A stretch of DNA of 64,000 nt from GCA-2794515 sp033763335 (GTDB lineage: Bacteria > Chloroflexota > Anaerolineae > Aggregatilineales > Phototrophicaceae), in the NCBI GenBank assembly GCA_033763335.1, contig JANRKU010000008.1, positions 124,001-188,000 on the forward strand, in the 5' to 3' direction. This document shows positions 33,671 through 41,562 of this stretch, piece by piece (position 1 is the stretch's first letter; every line of letters begins with the position of its first letter). The notes beneath the pieces were generated by a model, which saw nothing but the letters and a program-made list of their open reading frames with translations, was not told where the DNA came from and made no database searches. The position numbers and the translations under genes are program-made.

Positions 33671-35026
33671 TTATGGGGTGTTGCTGGTCGTTTGATTGCC
33701 ACCCAAATCATTCAAAATTTGTACGGCAATCAGTTGTGCTTGACGGGCATCGTTGATAGAGCCTGCCAACACCCGCGCCGATTCTTGTGGGTTATGGAAG
33801 CCTGTGCTGTTTTCTGATGAGATAAAGTCCCAGCGCATCGAAGCCAGTCGGTGGAAATTGAGTGCTTCCGCCAATTGTTCATCGGTTGCACCTGCGGTTT
33901 TGGCAGCGACAATGGCATCTATGGCATCGAGCAATGCGTCTTCGGCGGCACGTAATAAGGTAGCCGTGTTGTCTTGGATGGTGATAATGCGGGCTTGCAA
34001 TTGGTCTTCTGGAAAGTTATGGCAGGTTTGGCAAGCGGCATTGATATTCACCATTGGGCTACGTACCCAATGGTCGCTAATTTTGACCCCACCCTCACGA
34101 ATATAGGGCATGTGGCAATCGGCACACGCCACACCAGAGCGTGCGTGCAAGCCAGAACTATACAGTTCATATTCTGGATGTTGCATTTTGAGCATGGGGG
34201 CGTTGGTTTCGGCATGGAGCCAATCTTTGAATTGGTTATTGGTATAGTAGGTCTCGATGTTTTCCATGCGGATTTGCAGGCGATTTGTGCCTTCTTGCAC
34301 CGTGCCTTCTGTCCATGGGAAGGTGAGGATTTTGTTATCACCCGCAAAATAATATTCCACATGGCATTGAGCGCAGACATACGAGCGCATTTCTTGACGG
34401 GTGGCTTCTTGCCAATTGATGCCATTGGCTTCGAGGGCATTGATAAGACCCGGACGGGTGAGGCGCAATGACATATCATTGGGGTCGTGGCAATCGGCAC
34501 ACGATGACCCTGTATGAGCATTGGCTACGAGGTCGTTATAAGGTGTGTGATTAAATTCTTCCCAGCCCATTTCTGCAATCATGAGTGGGGCTTCTGCGGC
34601 ATGGCAATTCAAACACGCACCGGGTTGGTTGCGCGGGGCTTTTACCCGTTGGGTATTTTCTTGGTCAATTTGGGCATAAAAATGTCCACGGTCTTCATTA
34701 TGTTCAATGCTAAAGGCATACCCCGCCCAAATACGAATCATCGCAGGGTAACGCTCTAATTTGCTATAGTTATCAGACCCGCCATAGGGTGTTTGACCAT
34801 AATTTTCTTGTGTCATCATAAAGCGGTCATAATGCAACGGAAAATTTTTGCCCCAGATGGCGGGGTCTATTTCATTTTCGCCAATTTCTACCACTTTGAG
34901 CGGATATTGGCGGGCTTCGACTTGGCGTGTGGTGACGCTGGTGAGCAATGCCCCAATACCAACCCCCAATAACACCAATCCCAAAAAGACAAATGCAAAA
35001 ATGGCTCTACGTGCTGTTTTAGACAT
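33671..35026 (-). CDS. nrfA: Ammonia-forming cytochrome c nitrite reductase NrfA
   Basis: This 451-residue pentahaem enzyme reduces nitrite to ammonium with six electrons on the outer side of the membrane. It has an uncleaved-looking helix at 8-28 and haem sites at C138/C141, C176/C179, C218/C221, C301/C304 and C332/C335, each followed by His. The first, active-site haem is CLNCH rather than the common CxxCK, as in the Campylobacter-type variant. CAQCHVEYYF and the His294 region (SGLHARSG) supply the other active-site residues. GAGGAG lies 6 bases before the ATG at 35026, which is preferred to the one at 35029. Confidence 0.95.
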   Translation of the reverse strand: MSKTARRAIFAFVFLGLVLLGVGIGALLTSVTTRQVEARQYPLKVVEIGENEIDPAIWGKNFPLHYDRFMMTQENYGQTPYGGSDNYSKLERYPAMIRIWAGYAFSIEHNEDRGHFYAQIDQENTQRVKAPRNQPGACLNCHAAEAPLMIAEMGWEEFNHTPYNDLVANAHTGSSCADCHDPNDMSLRLTRPGLINALEANGINWQEATRQEMRSYVCAQCHVEYYFAGDNKILTFPWTEGTVQEGTNRLQIRMENIETYYTNNQFKDWLHAETNAPMLKMQHPEYELYSSGLHARSGVACADCHMPYIREGGVKISDHWVRSPMVNINAACQTCHNFPEDQLQARIITIQDNTATLLRAAEDALLDAIDAIVAAKTAGATDEQLAEALNFHRLASMRWDFISSENSTGFHNPQESARVLAGSINDARQAQLIAVQILNDLGGNQTTSNTP

Positions 35027-35060
35027 CATAAACTCCTCAGATTCCACATTTTTTATTTTC

Positions 35061-35088
35061 TGTGGACGACATATATGTCGTCCCTACA
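35061..35088. repeat. Loopless palindrome between nrfH and nrfA
   Basis: GGACGACATATATGTCGTCC at 35064-35083 is a perfect palindrome flanked by TGT and CTACA. It belongs to the GTA...TAC family, but lies within an operon, where it could set the nrfH:nrfA ratio. Confidence 0.8.
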
Positions 35089-35103
35089 TTTTTATGAGAT
35101 TCG

Positions 35104-35580
35104 TTAGTCCCGCGTGTTATGACCAATGCCCGCATGACAAGTGAGACAATTGGGCGAATTATCGTGCGATGGCGCAATCATGCTAATGGCTGTTTCATGG
35201 CAAGCCACACAATTACCCTGCACAACATCGGCATTGAAGTCTTTAATGGTGATATTTTCTTCATAAGTATCAAATGTAAATGCGAAACTATGATTAAACC
35301 CGTTCAGCCCTTTCACAAACCACTTGGCGGCAAATGAATCATGAGGCACATGGCAATCATTACACACTGCCACCGCCTTATGAGACGAATGTTGCCATGC
35401 GTCATATTGTTCGCGCATGACATGACAATTTACACAGCCCGCAGGGTCATCGGAGAGATAAGAATACCCTCTGGCATAGAGGAAGGTATAGCCTCCCAAT
35501 CCCAAAAGGATGCACCCCATCCCAAATGCGACCAAAAACAGACTGATGGGCAATTTAGACCGTTTTTTTTCTTGAATCAT
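35104..35580 (-). CDS. nrfH: Cytochrome c nitrite reductase small subunit NrfH
   Basis: This 158-residue NapC/NirT-family protein passes electrons from membrane quinol to NrfA. One membrane helix (about 10-35) is followed by four haem sites at C49/C52, C73/C76, C124/C127 and C145/C148, all CxxCH. The stretch CVNCHVMREQYDAWQHSSHK is the usual quinol-proximal haem. Length is normal for NrfH. GGAG lies 8 bases before the ATG at 35580. The promoter upstream carries an FNR-type site. Confidence 0.95.
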   Translation of the reverse strand: MIQEKKRSKLPISLFLVAFGMGCILLGLGGYTFLYARGYSYLSDDPAGCVNCHVMREQYDAWQHSSHKAVAVCNDCHVPHDSFAAKWFVKGLNGFNHSFAFTFDTYEENITIKDFNADVVQGNCVACHETAISMIAPSHDNSPNCLTCHAGIGHNTRD

Positions 35581-35616
35581 GCCCAACTCCGAAAAATAGA
35601 TAATAAGATTAGTACA

Positions 35617-35658
35617 AGATTAGCAAAAATATGACATACTGTGTTTGATATATATCAA
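35617..35658 (-). promoter_or_regulatory. FNR/CRP-type site and promoter of nrfHA
   Basis: TTGATATATATCAA (35645-35658) is a perfect FNR consensus (TTGAT-N4-ATCAA). On the minus strand TAATCT at 35617-35622 lies where the -10 box should be if the site is centred at -41.5, the class II activation geometry. The divergent Crp-family gene starts 76 bases away on the other side. Confidence 0.8.
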
Positions 35659-35733
35659 GTCCATAAGGTGATTTTCATCACTAGTGGGATATGATGAAGT
35701 CAGGCATAGTAAATAGTGGAGGGCAATATCAAC

Positions 35734-36435
35734 ATGCAAAAAATATTATTAGACGATGTTTTATCAAAATTACCCCTATTCGCAAAATTAGCCCCGCGTG
35801 CATATGAGGCAATTGAATCTCGTGGCAAAATTTTTACGTTAAGCGCGAATCAAACCCTCTACTATAAGGGAGACCTTGCCAATTGTTTTTATATCATTTT
35901 ATCGGGTGGGATTCGATTGATAGATTTCACCCCAGAGGGGCGCACGGTTCATATCAAAATTTATGGTGTGGGCGATTGTTTTGGGCTGTTGGCGGTGTCT
36001 GGGCATTTTCCGCATAGCCATTCGGCAGAGGCAATCGAAGAAACGCAAATTTTTGCATTGCATGGGGATGATATTCGCCATTTAATTCTCACCTACCCTG
36101 AAATTGGGCTGGCGGTGATTGATGCCTTAGTGGGACATGTTCACGAGGCGCATACACGGGTCACGAAACAATTTTCTGAACGGGTTGAGCAACGACTCGC
36201 TACCGCTATTTTGCACTATGCCCAAAAATTTGGCACACAAATTGAAGATGGGGTGTCGCTGGATATTGCCATCTCACAACAAGCATTGGCAGATTTTGTG
36301 GGGACAACGCTCGAAAGCATCAATCGCACCCTCAGCCAATGGGGGAAAAATGGATGGGTGCGCGTCTCACGCGGTCACATTGATATATTAGATATTGCCA
36401 CCCTCAACGCCATCAACAATGGTGAACCCTTATAA
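35734..36435 (+). CDS. Crp/Fnr-family transcription regulator
   Basis: This 233-residue protein has a cyclic-nucleotide-binding-like beta roll (about 15-125) and a Crp-type winged helix (about 160-220: ISQQALADFVGTTLESINRTLSQWGKNGW). It lacks the N-terminal cysteine cluster that holds the iron-sulfur cluster of FNR; only two scattered Cys are seen. It may therefore sense something else, such as haem or nitrosative stress as Dnr/HcpR-like proteins do. The recognition helix residues ESxNR are near the FNR type (ExxSR). It is divergent from nrfHA and its likely regulator. The ATG at 35734 follows GGAGGG by 10 bases. Confidence 0.88.
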   Translation: MQKILLDDVLSKLPLFAKLAPRAYEAIESRGKIFTLSANQTLYYKGDLANCFYIILSGGIRLIDFTPEGRTVHIKIYGVGDCFGLLAVSGHFPHSHSAEAIEETQIFALHGDDIRHLILTYPEIGLAVIDALVGHVHEAHTRVTKQFSERVEQRLATAILHYAQKFGTQIEDGVSLDIAISQQALADFVGTTLESINRTLSQWGKNGWVRVSRGHIDILDIATLNAINNGEPL

Positions 36436-36885
36436 ATTATTTTTGCGCCGATAGAGTGCCTGTCCACTCTCGGTATTTTCTGCCACCTGCCATAACTGTT
36501 GGTTGATAGTTTGGAAGGTGGCTTCATCAAATAGCTGACCAATGCCCGTATTAAATTGGGTGTCTATCTCGATTAATGTGGGCATGAGGGCGGTTGCCGA
36601 TGGGGTGAGGCGCAAATGCACCGCCCGCCCATCTTTGGGATTTGGCAATTTTTCTACTAAGCCCGATTCGACCATACTTTTTATCAGACGACTTGGACTA
36701 CCTGCCTCACACACCAATCGCTCTCCCAAGTCAATCAATGTCATGGGTTGATAGCGATATAAGACCAGCAACACTTCGGCTTGTGATGGGGTTAATTTGA
36801 TTTGCCGTAAGGCTTCGGTGAATTGCCTGTTGCCTTCGCGTTGGAGTGCGAGTATCAAATACCGAAATTCTTCTCCTACATTCAT
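36430..36885 (-). CDS. MarR-family repressor
   Basis: This 151-residue protein has the MarR winged helix: LTPSQAEVLLVLYRYQPMTL, then LGERLVCEAGSPSRLIKSM and the wing GLVEKLPNPKDGRAVHLRLT. Dimer helices flank it. It is the second gene after the MBL hydrolase (22-base gap), and the promoter of that pair contains three copies of a 10-bp site, so autoregulation is likely. One Cys lies in the recognition region. Its 3' end overlaps the convergent crp-like gene by 6 bases. Confidence 0.88.
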   Translation of the reverse strand: MNVGEEFRYLILALQREGNRQFTEALRQIKLTPSQAEVLLVLYRYQPMTLIDLGERLVCEAGSPSRLIKSMVESGLVEKLPNPKDGRAVHLRLTPSATALMPTLIEIDTQFNTGIGQLFDEATFQTINQQLWQVAENTESGQALYRRKNNL

Positions 36886-36907
36886 AAGATACCATCCTTC
36901 TAATTTA

Positions 36908-37741
36908 TCACGATACCACCATTATATGCCGATTTGCCAAACGGTCTTGGGCTTCCCATTCATGAGTGGGCAAATAAACGGTTGGTGTTTGCTTTGCAAA
37001 TGATAAAATTTTCTGGTGGGTCTGATGTTGCGCCTCACCATTTTGCCCAACACCATCTAACGCATCTGTCAGCAATAATTCTTGTGAATAAGACGCATCC
37101 CCCGCGAAAAATAACGCATGATTCCCCTCTTGTAAAATCACCGATAAATGCCCCGCACTATGCCCTGTGGTTGGGACAACATACACATCCCCTGCCTTTG
37201 TCACGGAATAGCGCCCGCCAAAAATGGGGTCTGGCTCATCAAAATCAATCAGGGTAGGATGAAAATTTTTCCCCCACCGAAAATTGAGATACCCCGCCAT
37301 GCGCCCTTTTAATCCTTTTGCAGATTCCCACTCTGCCCGTGAGACCAAAAATTGGGCATTGGGGAAGTGCTGTAACCCACCTTCGTGGTCTTGGTGCAAA
37401 TGAGTCAGGATGACCCAGCGCACATCTGCTGGCGAGAATCCCCCTATCTGCATTTGCGCCCCAATTTCTTCATCGGGGCTGGCAATCTGAAAGGGGGCGG
37501 CGCGTTGCACCAATGGCATGTGTGGCGGGAATAAAATGGGGTCATTGGCATTGGCGGGGATGCCTGTATCAATGACCATCAGCCCTTCGGGATGCTCAAT
37601 GACAAAACACCAAATGGGTAGAGGCTCGGTCAGACGACTATCTGTGAGTGACCGCATGAGGCGCGGGATATAATGCCCATGTCCTTTTTTCCAACTCTCT
37701 GTGATACGCACTGTGCCTGTTGTGAAGGCTTGAATATTCAT
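36908..37741 (-). CDS. MBL-fold hydrolase, AHL-lactonase-like
   Basis: This 277-residue protein has the zinc motif HLHQDHEGGL near residue 112 and a later GHSAGHLSVIL, FFAGDASYS and PTHEWE for the remaining ligands. This arrangement matches the AiiA/AttM-like lactonase group, whose members open lactones or act on other esters. Substrate unknown. AAGGAG lies 7 bases before the ATG at 37741. It is first in an operon with a MarR repressor, so its substrate or a related compound may be the MarR inducer. Confidence 0.87.
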   Translation of the reverse strand: MNIQAFTTGTVRITESWKKGHGHYIPRLMRSLTDSRLTEPLPIWCFVIEHPEGLMVIDTGIPANANDPILFPPHMPLVQRAAPFQIASPDEEIGAQMQIGGFSPADVRWVILTHLHQDHEGGLQHFPNAQFLVSRAEWESAKGLKGRMAGYLNFRWGKNFHPTLIDFDEPDPIFGGRYSVTKAGDVYVVPTTGHSAGHLSVILQEGNHALFFAGDASYSQELLLTDALDGVGQNGEAQHQTHQKILSFAKQTPTVYLPTHEWEAQDRLANRHIMVVS

Positions 37742-37769
37742 TGGGTTGCTCCTTATTGGCAAATTTACA

Positions 37770-37825
37770 TGACATATCATTTAATGACATATCATCTTTA
37801 TACACCAAAATACGTGATATGTCAA
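37770..37825 (-). promoter_or_regulatory. Promoter with three MarR-type operator sites
   Basis: On the minus strand TTGACA (37825-37820) and TATAAA (37802-37797) are exactly 17 bases apart. TGACATATCA occurs at 37770-37779 and 37785-37794, 15 bases apart, and inverted (TGATATGTCA) at 37815-37824, overlapping the -35 box. Binding there would block RNA polymerase. Confidence 0.8.
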
Positions 37826-37845
37826 CTAATTTGTTTTATAAGGGT

Positions 37846-38805
37846 TTATCCAGTTACTTGTGACCCCAATAATACCAATATATCCAGATAAACCCCGCCC
37901 CGATATACCCTCATCATCACCGTTTGCTGTGGGGTAGTGTGTTGTGCCAAATACCAATTGAGGTCATCCCATCCGCGCATGGGAATGGTATCTATGGCGA
38001 GGATGATATCGGCTTGCAAAATCCCTGCACGCGAGGCAGGTGCGCCATCGGCAACCCCTAAGATAATTGCGCCTTGTAGGGTATTGGGCAGACCAAACTG
38101 CTCTATAAAAGGTAGGGTTATATCTGACCCATTCACCCCCAAGTAGCTATAATCCACAAATCCTTGTGTGATGAGGGCGTGTGTCACTTTTTGGATGAGC
38201 AGGCTCGGCGTGGCAAAATTAATGCTCATCTCCCCCAATGGCGCGGATATGCCAATAATTTCCCCTATCATATTGATGAGGATGCCACCGTCTATGAGGG
38301 GCATATCGGTTTGGATGCGATAACGCGGGGGTGTGCTGATGATGCCACTGGTGAGCGTCCACGCTTCCCCAAAGGGTGTGTTGATAGCGAGGATATTTTG
38401 ACCAACTATCAGCGCCCGCGAATCGCCAAATTGAGCGGGGATAAGGCGCTCTGCTGGCAAATCTACGCGCAATAAGGCGAGGTTGGATAAGCCATCGGTG
38501 GCGATGAGTGTGGCGCGGATTTGTGTGCCATCAAAAAAATTGACGGTGAGGCGTTCTGCCCCCATAACGGTTTGTGCGGTGGTGATGATATGTCCATTGG
38601 TATCGAATATGACCCCGCTTCCACTGCCCACTACTTGCCATAAGTCACTGACCAACATTTCGCCTGTGATGGCAACGATGGATGGGCTGGCGCTATGATA
38701 CGCATCGGCAAATTGCTGGTCATCCCCTCTTTGAGCATGAATAGGCTGATGGCTGGCAATGCCCACTATGCACAGCCATAGAATGACCCAATTCCGATAA
38801 ATCAT
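37846..38805 (-). CDS. HtrA-like pseudoprotease with PDZ domain
   Basis: This 319-residue exported protein (signal peptide ends near HAQRGD, residue 25) keeps the HtrA fold: VGSGSGVIFDTNGHIITTA, NLALLRV, QTD, GEIIGI and a C-terminal PDZ (about 215-315). All three catalytic residues are gone: Gln78 replaces His (TTAQTV), Asn108 replaces Asp (SNLALL), and Asp172 replaces Ser (LIDGGIL). The oxyanion loop is also a few residues short. It cannot be a serine protease of the usual kind and may bind peptides or regulate another protease. It is last in an operon with DUF433 and an epimerase. Confidence 0.85.
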   Translation of the reverse strand: MIYRNWVILWLCIVGIASHQPIHAQRGDDQQFADAYHSASPSIVAITGEMLVSDLWQVVGSGSGVIFDTNGHIITTAQTVMGAERLTVNFFDGTQIRATLIATDGLSNLALLRVDLPAERLIPAQFGDSRALIVGQNILAINTPFGEAWTLTSGIISTPPRYRIQTDMPLIDGGILINMIGEIIGISAPLGEMSINFATPSLLIQKVTHALITQGFVDYSYLGVNGSDITLPFIEQFGLPNTLQGAIILGVADGAPASRAGILQADIILAIDTIPMRGWDDLNWYLAQHTTPQQTVMMRVYRGGVYLDILVLLGSQVTG

Positions 38806-39107
38806 GAGGACTTAATTTTTTCCAGATACCGTTGATAAATTGGCAGATGACGTTTTTCTTCATCGGCATCTATAGAGGCATTACGGGCTGATTGTCGCGC
38901 TAAGATGGTATCAATTTCGGCTTTATGGTCATAATAAAATGACCATGCCGCATGAATTTCGGCAGGGGTGAGATTATATTCTTCACTAATGCGCTCAACA
39001 GTCCATTCAGGGTCATTGACAAAACAGGCTAAAAATGTAACGGTGATGCCTTTGCCCACGATGCGATATTGCTCTGAATTGGGTTTACGCTCAATATAAT
39101 TTTTCAT
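38802..39107 (-). CDS. DUF433-family small protein
   Basis: This 101-residue protein has the DUF433 helix-turn-helix-like pattern: a GKGITVTFLACFV strand-helix, WTVERISEEYNLTPAEI and HAAWSFYYDHKAEID. DUF433 proteins are often antitoxins of VapB45-like pairs, but no toxin (PIN or similar) gene is adjacent. The ATG at 39107 is chosen; an ATG at 39122 in the same frame overlaps the epimerase stop. Its stop overlaps the start of the HtrA-like gene (ATGA), so translation is coupled. Confidence 0.8.
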   Translation of the reverse strand: MKNYIERKPNSEQYRIVGKGITVTFLACFVNDPEWTVERISEEYNLTPAEIHAAWSFYYDHKAEIDTILARQSARNASIDADEEKRHLPIYQRYLEKIKSS

Positions 39108-39108
39108 A

Positions 39109-40098
39109 TCACAAATACCCATTTTCAGTGTACCAGTCGTAGGTGTCCATGAGGCTACGGCGCATATCTATTTGTGGGTTGCCCAATTCGCCCCATGCTT
39201 TCCGACAATCAAAATAGGCTTTGCGAACACCCATGCGTGTTTGCACCGCATCCACAGGGGTTTCGATACCCCGTTTGCGAAGCCAATCTATGACTTGTGC
39301 GGCAAATGGAATGAGGAAATCGGGTACTATTAGGCGCGGGCGCAATACCCCAACGGCTTCGGCTATCATCGCAAACCACAGGCTATAGGGATAATTTGCC
39401 GTCCCAATCAAATAACGTTCCCCAACGCGCCCATGTTGTGCCGCCAACACATGCCACCGCGCCACATCACGCACATCACTCACGGCTATACCGCCCGATG
39501 TGACAGGCACGAGTATGCCCATTTTTTTAATCTGGATGATGAAGCTACTGGAAATCATATTGAGGTCACCCGGTCCAATCACCGCAACGGGGTTCATTGT
39601 GACCACTTCCTGCCCACGCCATACCGCATCCGATACAGCCCGTTCTGCCAAGACCTTGCTATAGCCATAGGGAAATTCATCTGGAGGGAAATTAAACCGT
39701 GTGGATTCATCACTGGGGCGACCATCGGGGTTCATGCCAACCGCCGCCGCGCTACTGGTAAATATCACCCGTTTTGTGCCTGCGGTACGTGCCGCCGCCA
39801 AAATACGCCGTGTCCCAGAGACATTCACCTCAAACATTTGTGCTTTATCGGCACGCCAATAATCGGCAACCGCCGCCACATGAAATACCCAATCACACCC
39901 CTCACTGGCACGGATGAGGGCGGGCATATCTTCTTCACGCAAGCCACCCAATGCCGATTCAAATGGAATTCCCTCTAAGGCGGTGAGTTTGGAACTTTCA
40001 CGATGCAAGATGCGGACACTATGCCCTTCTGCCACCAAAAGACGTGCGATATGAGAGCCGATAAATCCCGTCCCACCAGTGATGAGCGCCTTCGCCAT
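39109..40098 (-). CDS. NAD-dependent epimerase/dehydratase
   Basis: This 329-residue extended short-chain dehydrogenase has TGGTGFIGSHIARLL at its N-terminus for NAD(P), FTSSAAAVG for the catalytic Ser, and YGYSK for the Tyr-Lys pair. The VFHVAAVADYW region and overall length fit the dihydroflavonol reductase/HpnA-like group of epimerases. The substrate (nucleotide sugar, sterol-like or flavonol-like) is not clear. GGAGA lies 5 bases before the ATG at 40098. It heads the operon with DUF433 and the HtrA-like pseudoprotease. Confidence 0.87.
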   Translation of the reverse strand: MAKALITGGTGFIGSHIARLLVAEGHSVRILHRESSKLTALEGIPFESALGGLREEDMPALIRASEGCDWVFHVAAVADYWRADKAQMFEVNVSGTRRILAAARTAGTKRVIFTSSAAAVGMNPDGRPSDESTRFNFPPDEFPYGYSKVLAERAVSDAVWRGQEVVTMNPVAVIGPGDLNMISSSFIIQIKKMGILVPVTSGGIAVSDVRDVARWHVLAAQHGRVGERYLIGTANYPYSLWFAMIAEAVGVLRPRLIVPDFLIPFAAQVIDWLRKRGIETPVDAVQTRMGVRKAYFDCRKAWGELGNPQIDMRRSLMDTYDWYTENGYL

Positions 40099-40281
40099 GA
40101 TAATCTCCAAAAGGGTTGCCAAAAATGAGTTTTATATAATTATTTATACGCTCATTTTATACCAAAAGTTCTTTATTGGCGTAGTCCAACTCCTTGACAC
40201 TTGACTAGCTCATTTGTACACTAATTATATGAATATAAAATCACCCCTTACTTTGCAATCACTATCTTGGAGAAAATGATG

Positions 40282-40986
40282 ATGAGCCAGAATGCTGTAC
40301 AGCGTCTTTATCTGATGCAAGTTGGGAGTATGCCACTTTATGAGATTCCGATTGTGTGCTATCTGGTGAAAACCGAAGATGGCAAGCATATTCTGATTGA
40401 CAGTGGTCTACCAGAGATTATTCCTGAAGCAGAATCGGACTTCGAGAATGGGCAGGATATAATCCAACAGTTAGCAAGCATTGGCTTAAAACCTGATGAT
40501 GTTGATACAGTCATTTCGACACATTATGATATTGACCATGCTGGAAGACACGGGGCATTCACGAAGGCGCAATATGTTGTTCAGCGTGTGCATCATTTGG
40601 ATGCGGCGACCAACCCACGTTTTGCTGATAATCGCCCGCAATGGGATCAACCAATGGAGCGTATTCGATTGGTTGACGGGGATACAGAACTGCTACCGGG
40701 TCTGGAACTGATTGAGACGAGTGGGCATGTACTGGGTCATCAATCGGTGTTAGTGCGGTTGCCCAAAACAGGGGCGATTTTATTGACGGTTGATGCTGTA
40801 CCCTTCGCCGATGGCTTTACCCGTGATGTGCAGGATGACGGTAGCGACCCAGATGCTGAAGCTGTCCGCGCCAGTACAATTAAATTGATTGATTTGGTCG
40901 AGCGGGAACATATCGGGCTGGTGATTTTTGGTCATGATAATGAGCAATGGAAAACACTCAAAAAAGCGCCAGAATTTTACGAGTAG
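40282..40986 (+). CDS. MBL-fold hydrolase, AHL-lactonase-like (second)
   Basis: This 234-residue protein carries the metal motif STHYDIDHAGRHG, where the usual second His of HxHxDH is Asp, and later TSGHVLGHQS, LTVDAVPF and FGHDNEQW. The same His-to-Asp change is seen in other lactonase-like subgroups and need not abolish activity. Three ATGs in a row (40276, 40279, 40282) follow a GGAG; the third gives the best spacing, but the choice is uncertain. It is about 43 residues shorter than the homologue at 36908 and its substrate is unknown. Confidence 0.83.
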   Translation: MSQNAVQRLYLMQVGSMPLYEIPIVCYLVKTEDGKHILIDSGLPEIIPEAESDFENGQDIIQQLASIGLKPDDVDTVISTHYDIDHAGRHGAFTKAQYVVQRVHHLDAATNPRFADNRPQWDQPMERIRLVDGDTELLPGLELIETSGHVLGHQSVLVRLPKTGAILLTVDAVPFADGFTRDVQDDGSDPDAEAVRASTIKLIDLVEREHIGLVIFGHDNEQWKTLKKAPEFYE

Positions 40987-41074
40987 TGGAACGAGGCACA
41001 AGCACAAATGACCAACACTGAGATGATTTTCCGTTTTATCAGAATAATCTGCTCCCTGTGTTGGTCATTTTATC

Positions 41075-41383
41075 TTAGGCAGATTTTGGATAGCCCAATG
41101 CTTCTATAGCGAGGGCGACATCCACATCTTTTTGGGTGATTTTATTGCCTGCATCATGTGTACTAAAGCGTACCGTCACTTTTTTATAGCCGATGGTCAA
41201 ATCGGGGTGATGGTCGTGCGCTTCTGCTAATATGGCGACTGCGCTGGCAAATGCCACACCTGCGATGTAATTGGGCATGGCATAAGTTTTGGAGATGGCA
41301 ATATCACCATCGGCACTCCACCCTGTGAGGGCATCGAGTGCAGTATGAATTTCGGTGCTAGTGAGTGCTGTGTATTTTGACAT
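41075..41383 (-). CDS. Pterin-4a-carbinolamine dehydratase
   Basis: This 102-residue protein has the catalytic motif AEAHDHHPDLTIGYKKVTV and the ending HDAGNKITQKDVDVALAIE, typical of PCD/DCoH. It dehydrates 4a-hydroxytetrahydropterin, usually in aromatic amino acid hydroxylation, and also occurs where molybdopterin or other pterins are used. No hydroxylase gene is in the window. AAGGAG lies 8 bases before the ATG. Confidence 0.93.
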   Translation of the reverse strand: MSKYTALTSTEIHTALDALTGWSADGDIAISKTYAMPNYIAGVAFASAVAILAEAHDHHPDLTIGYKKVTVRFSTHDAGNKITQKDVDVALAIEALGYPKSA

Positions 41384-41562
41384 GGGCAATTCTCCTTATC
41401 AGTAACGTTTATAAATTCATTTTACTCTATCTCCATAATTATCTGATGAAAAGGGGACATATATCGTCCTTTCGGACGAATTGTGGCTATCAGGTGATTG
41501 TCTTATTTTGCATTTGCTGTTACCATGTAAGGGTATTTAACTTTTTTCAAATAGAGGATGCT

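Noticed and set aside
38802..39107. DUF433 protein as antitoxin of a toxin-antitoxin pair
   Set aside because: Its neighbours are an epimerase and an HtrA-like protein; no PIN or other toxin gene is present.
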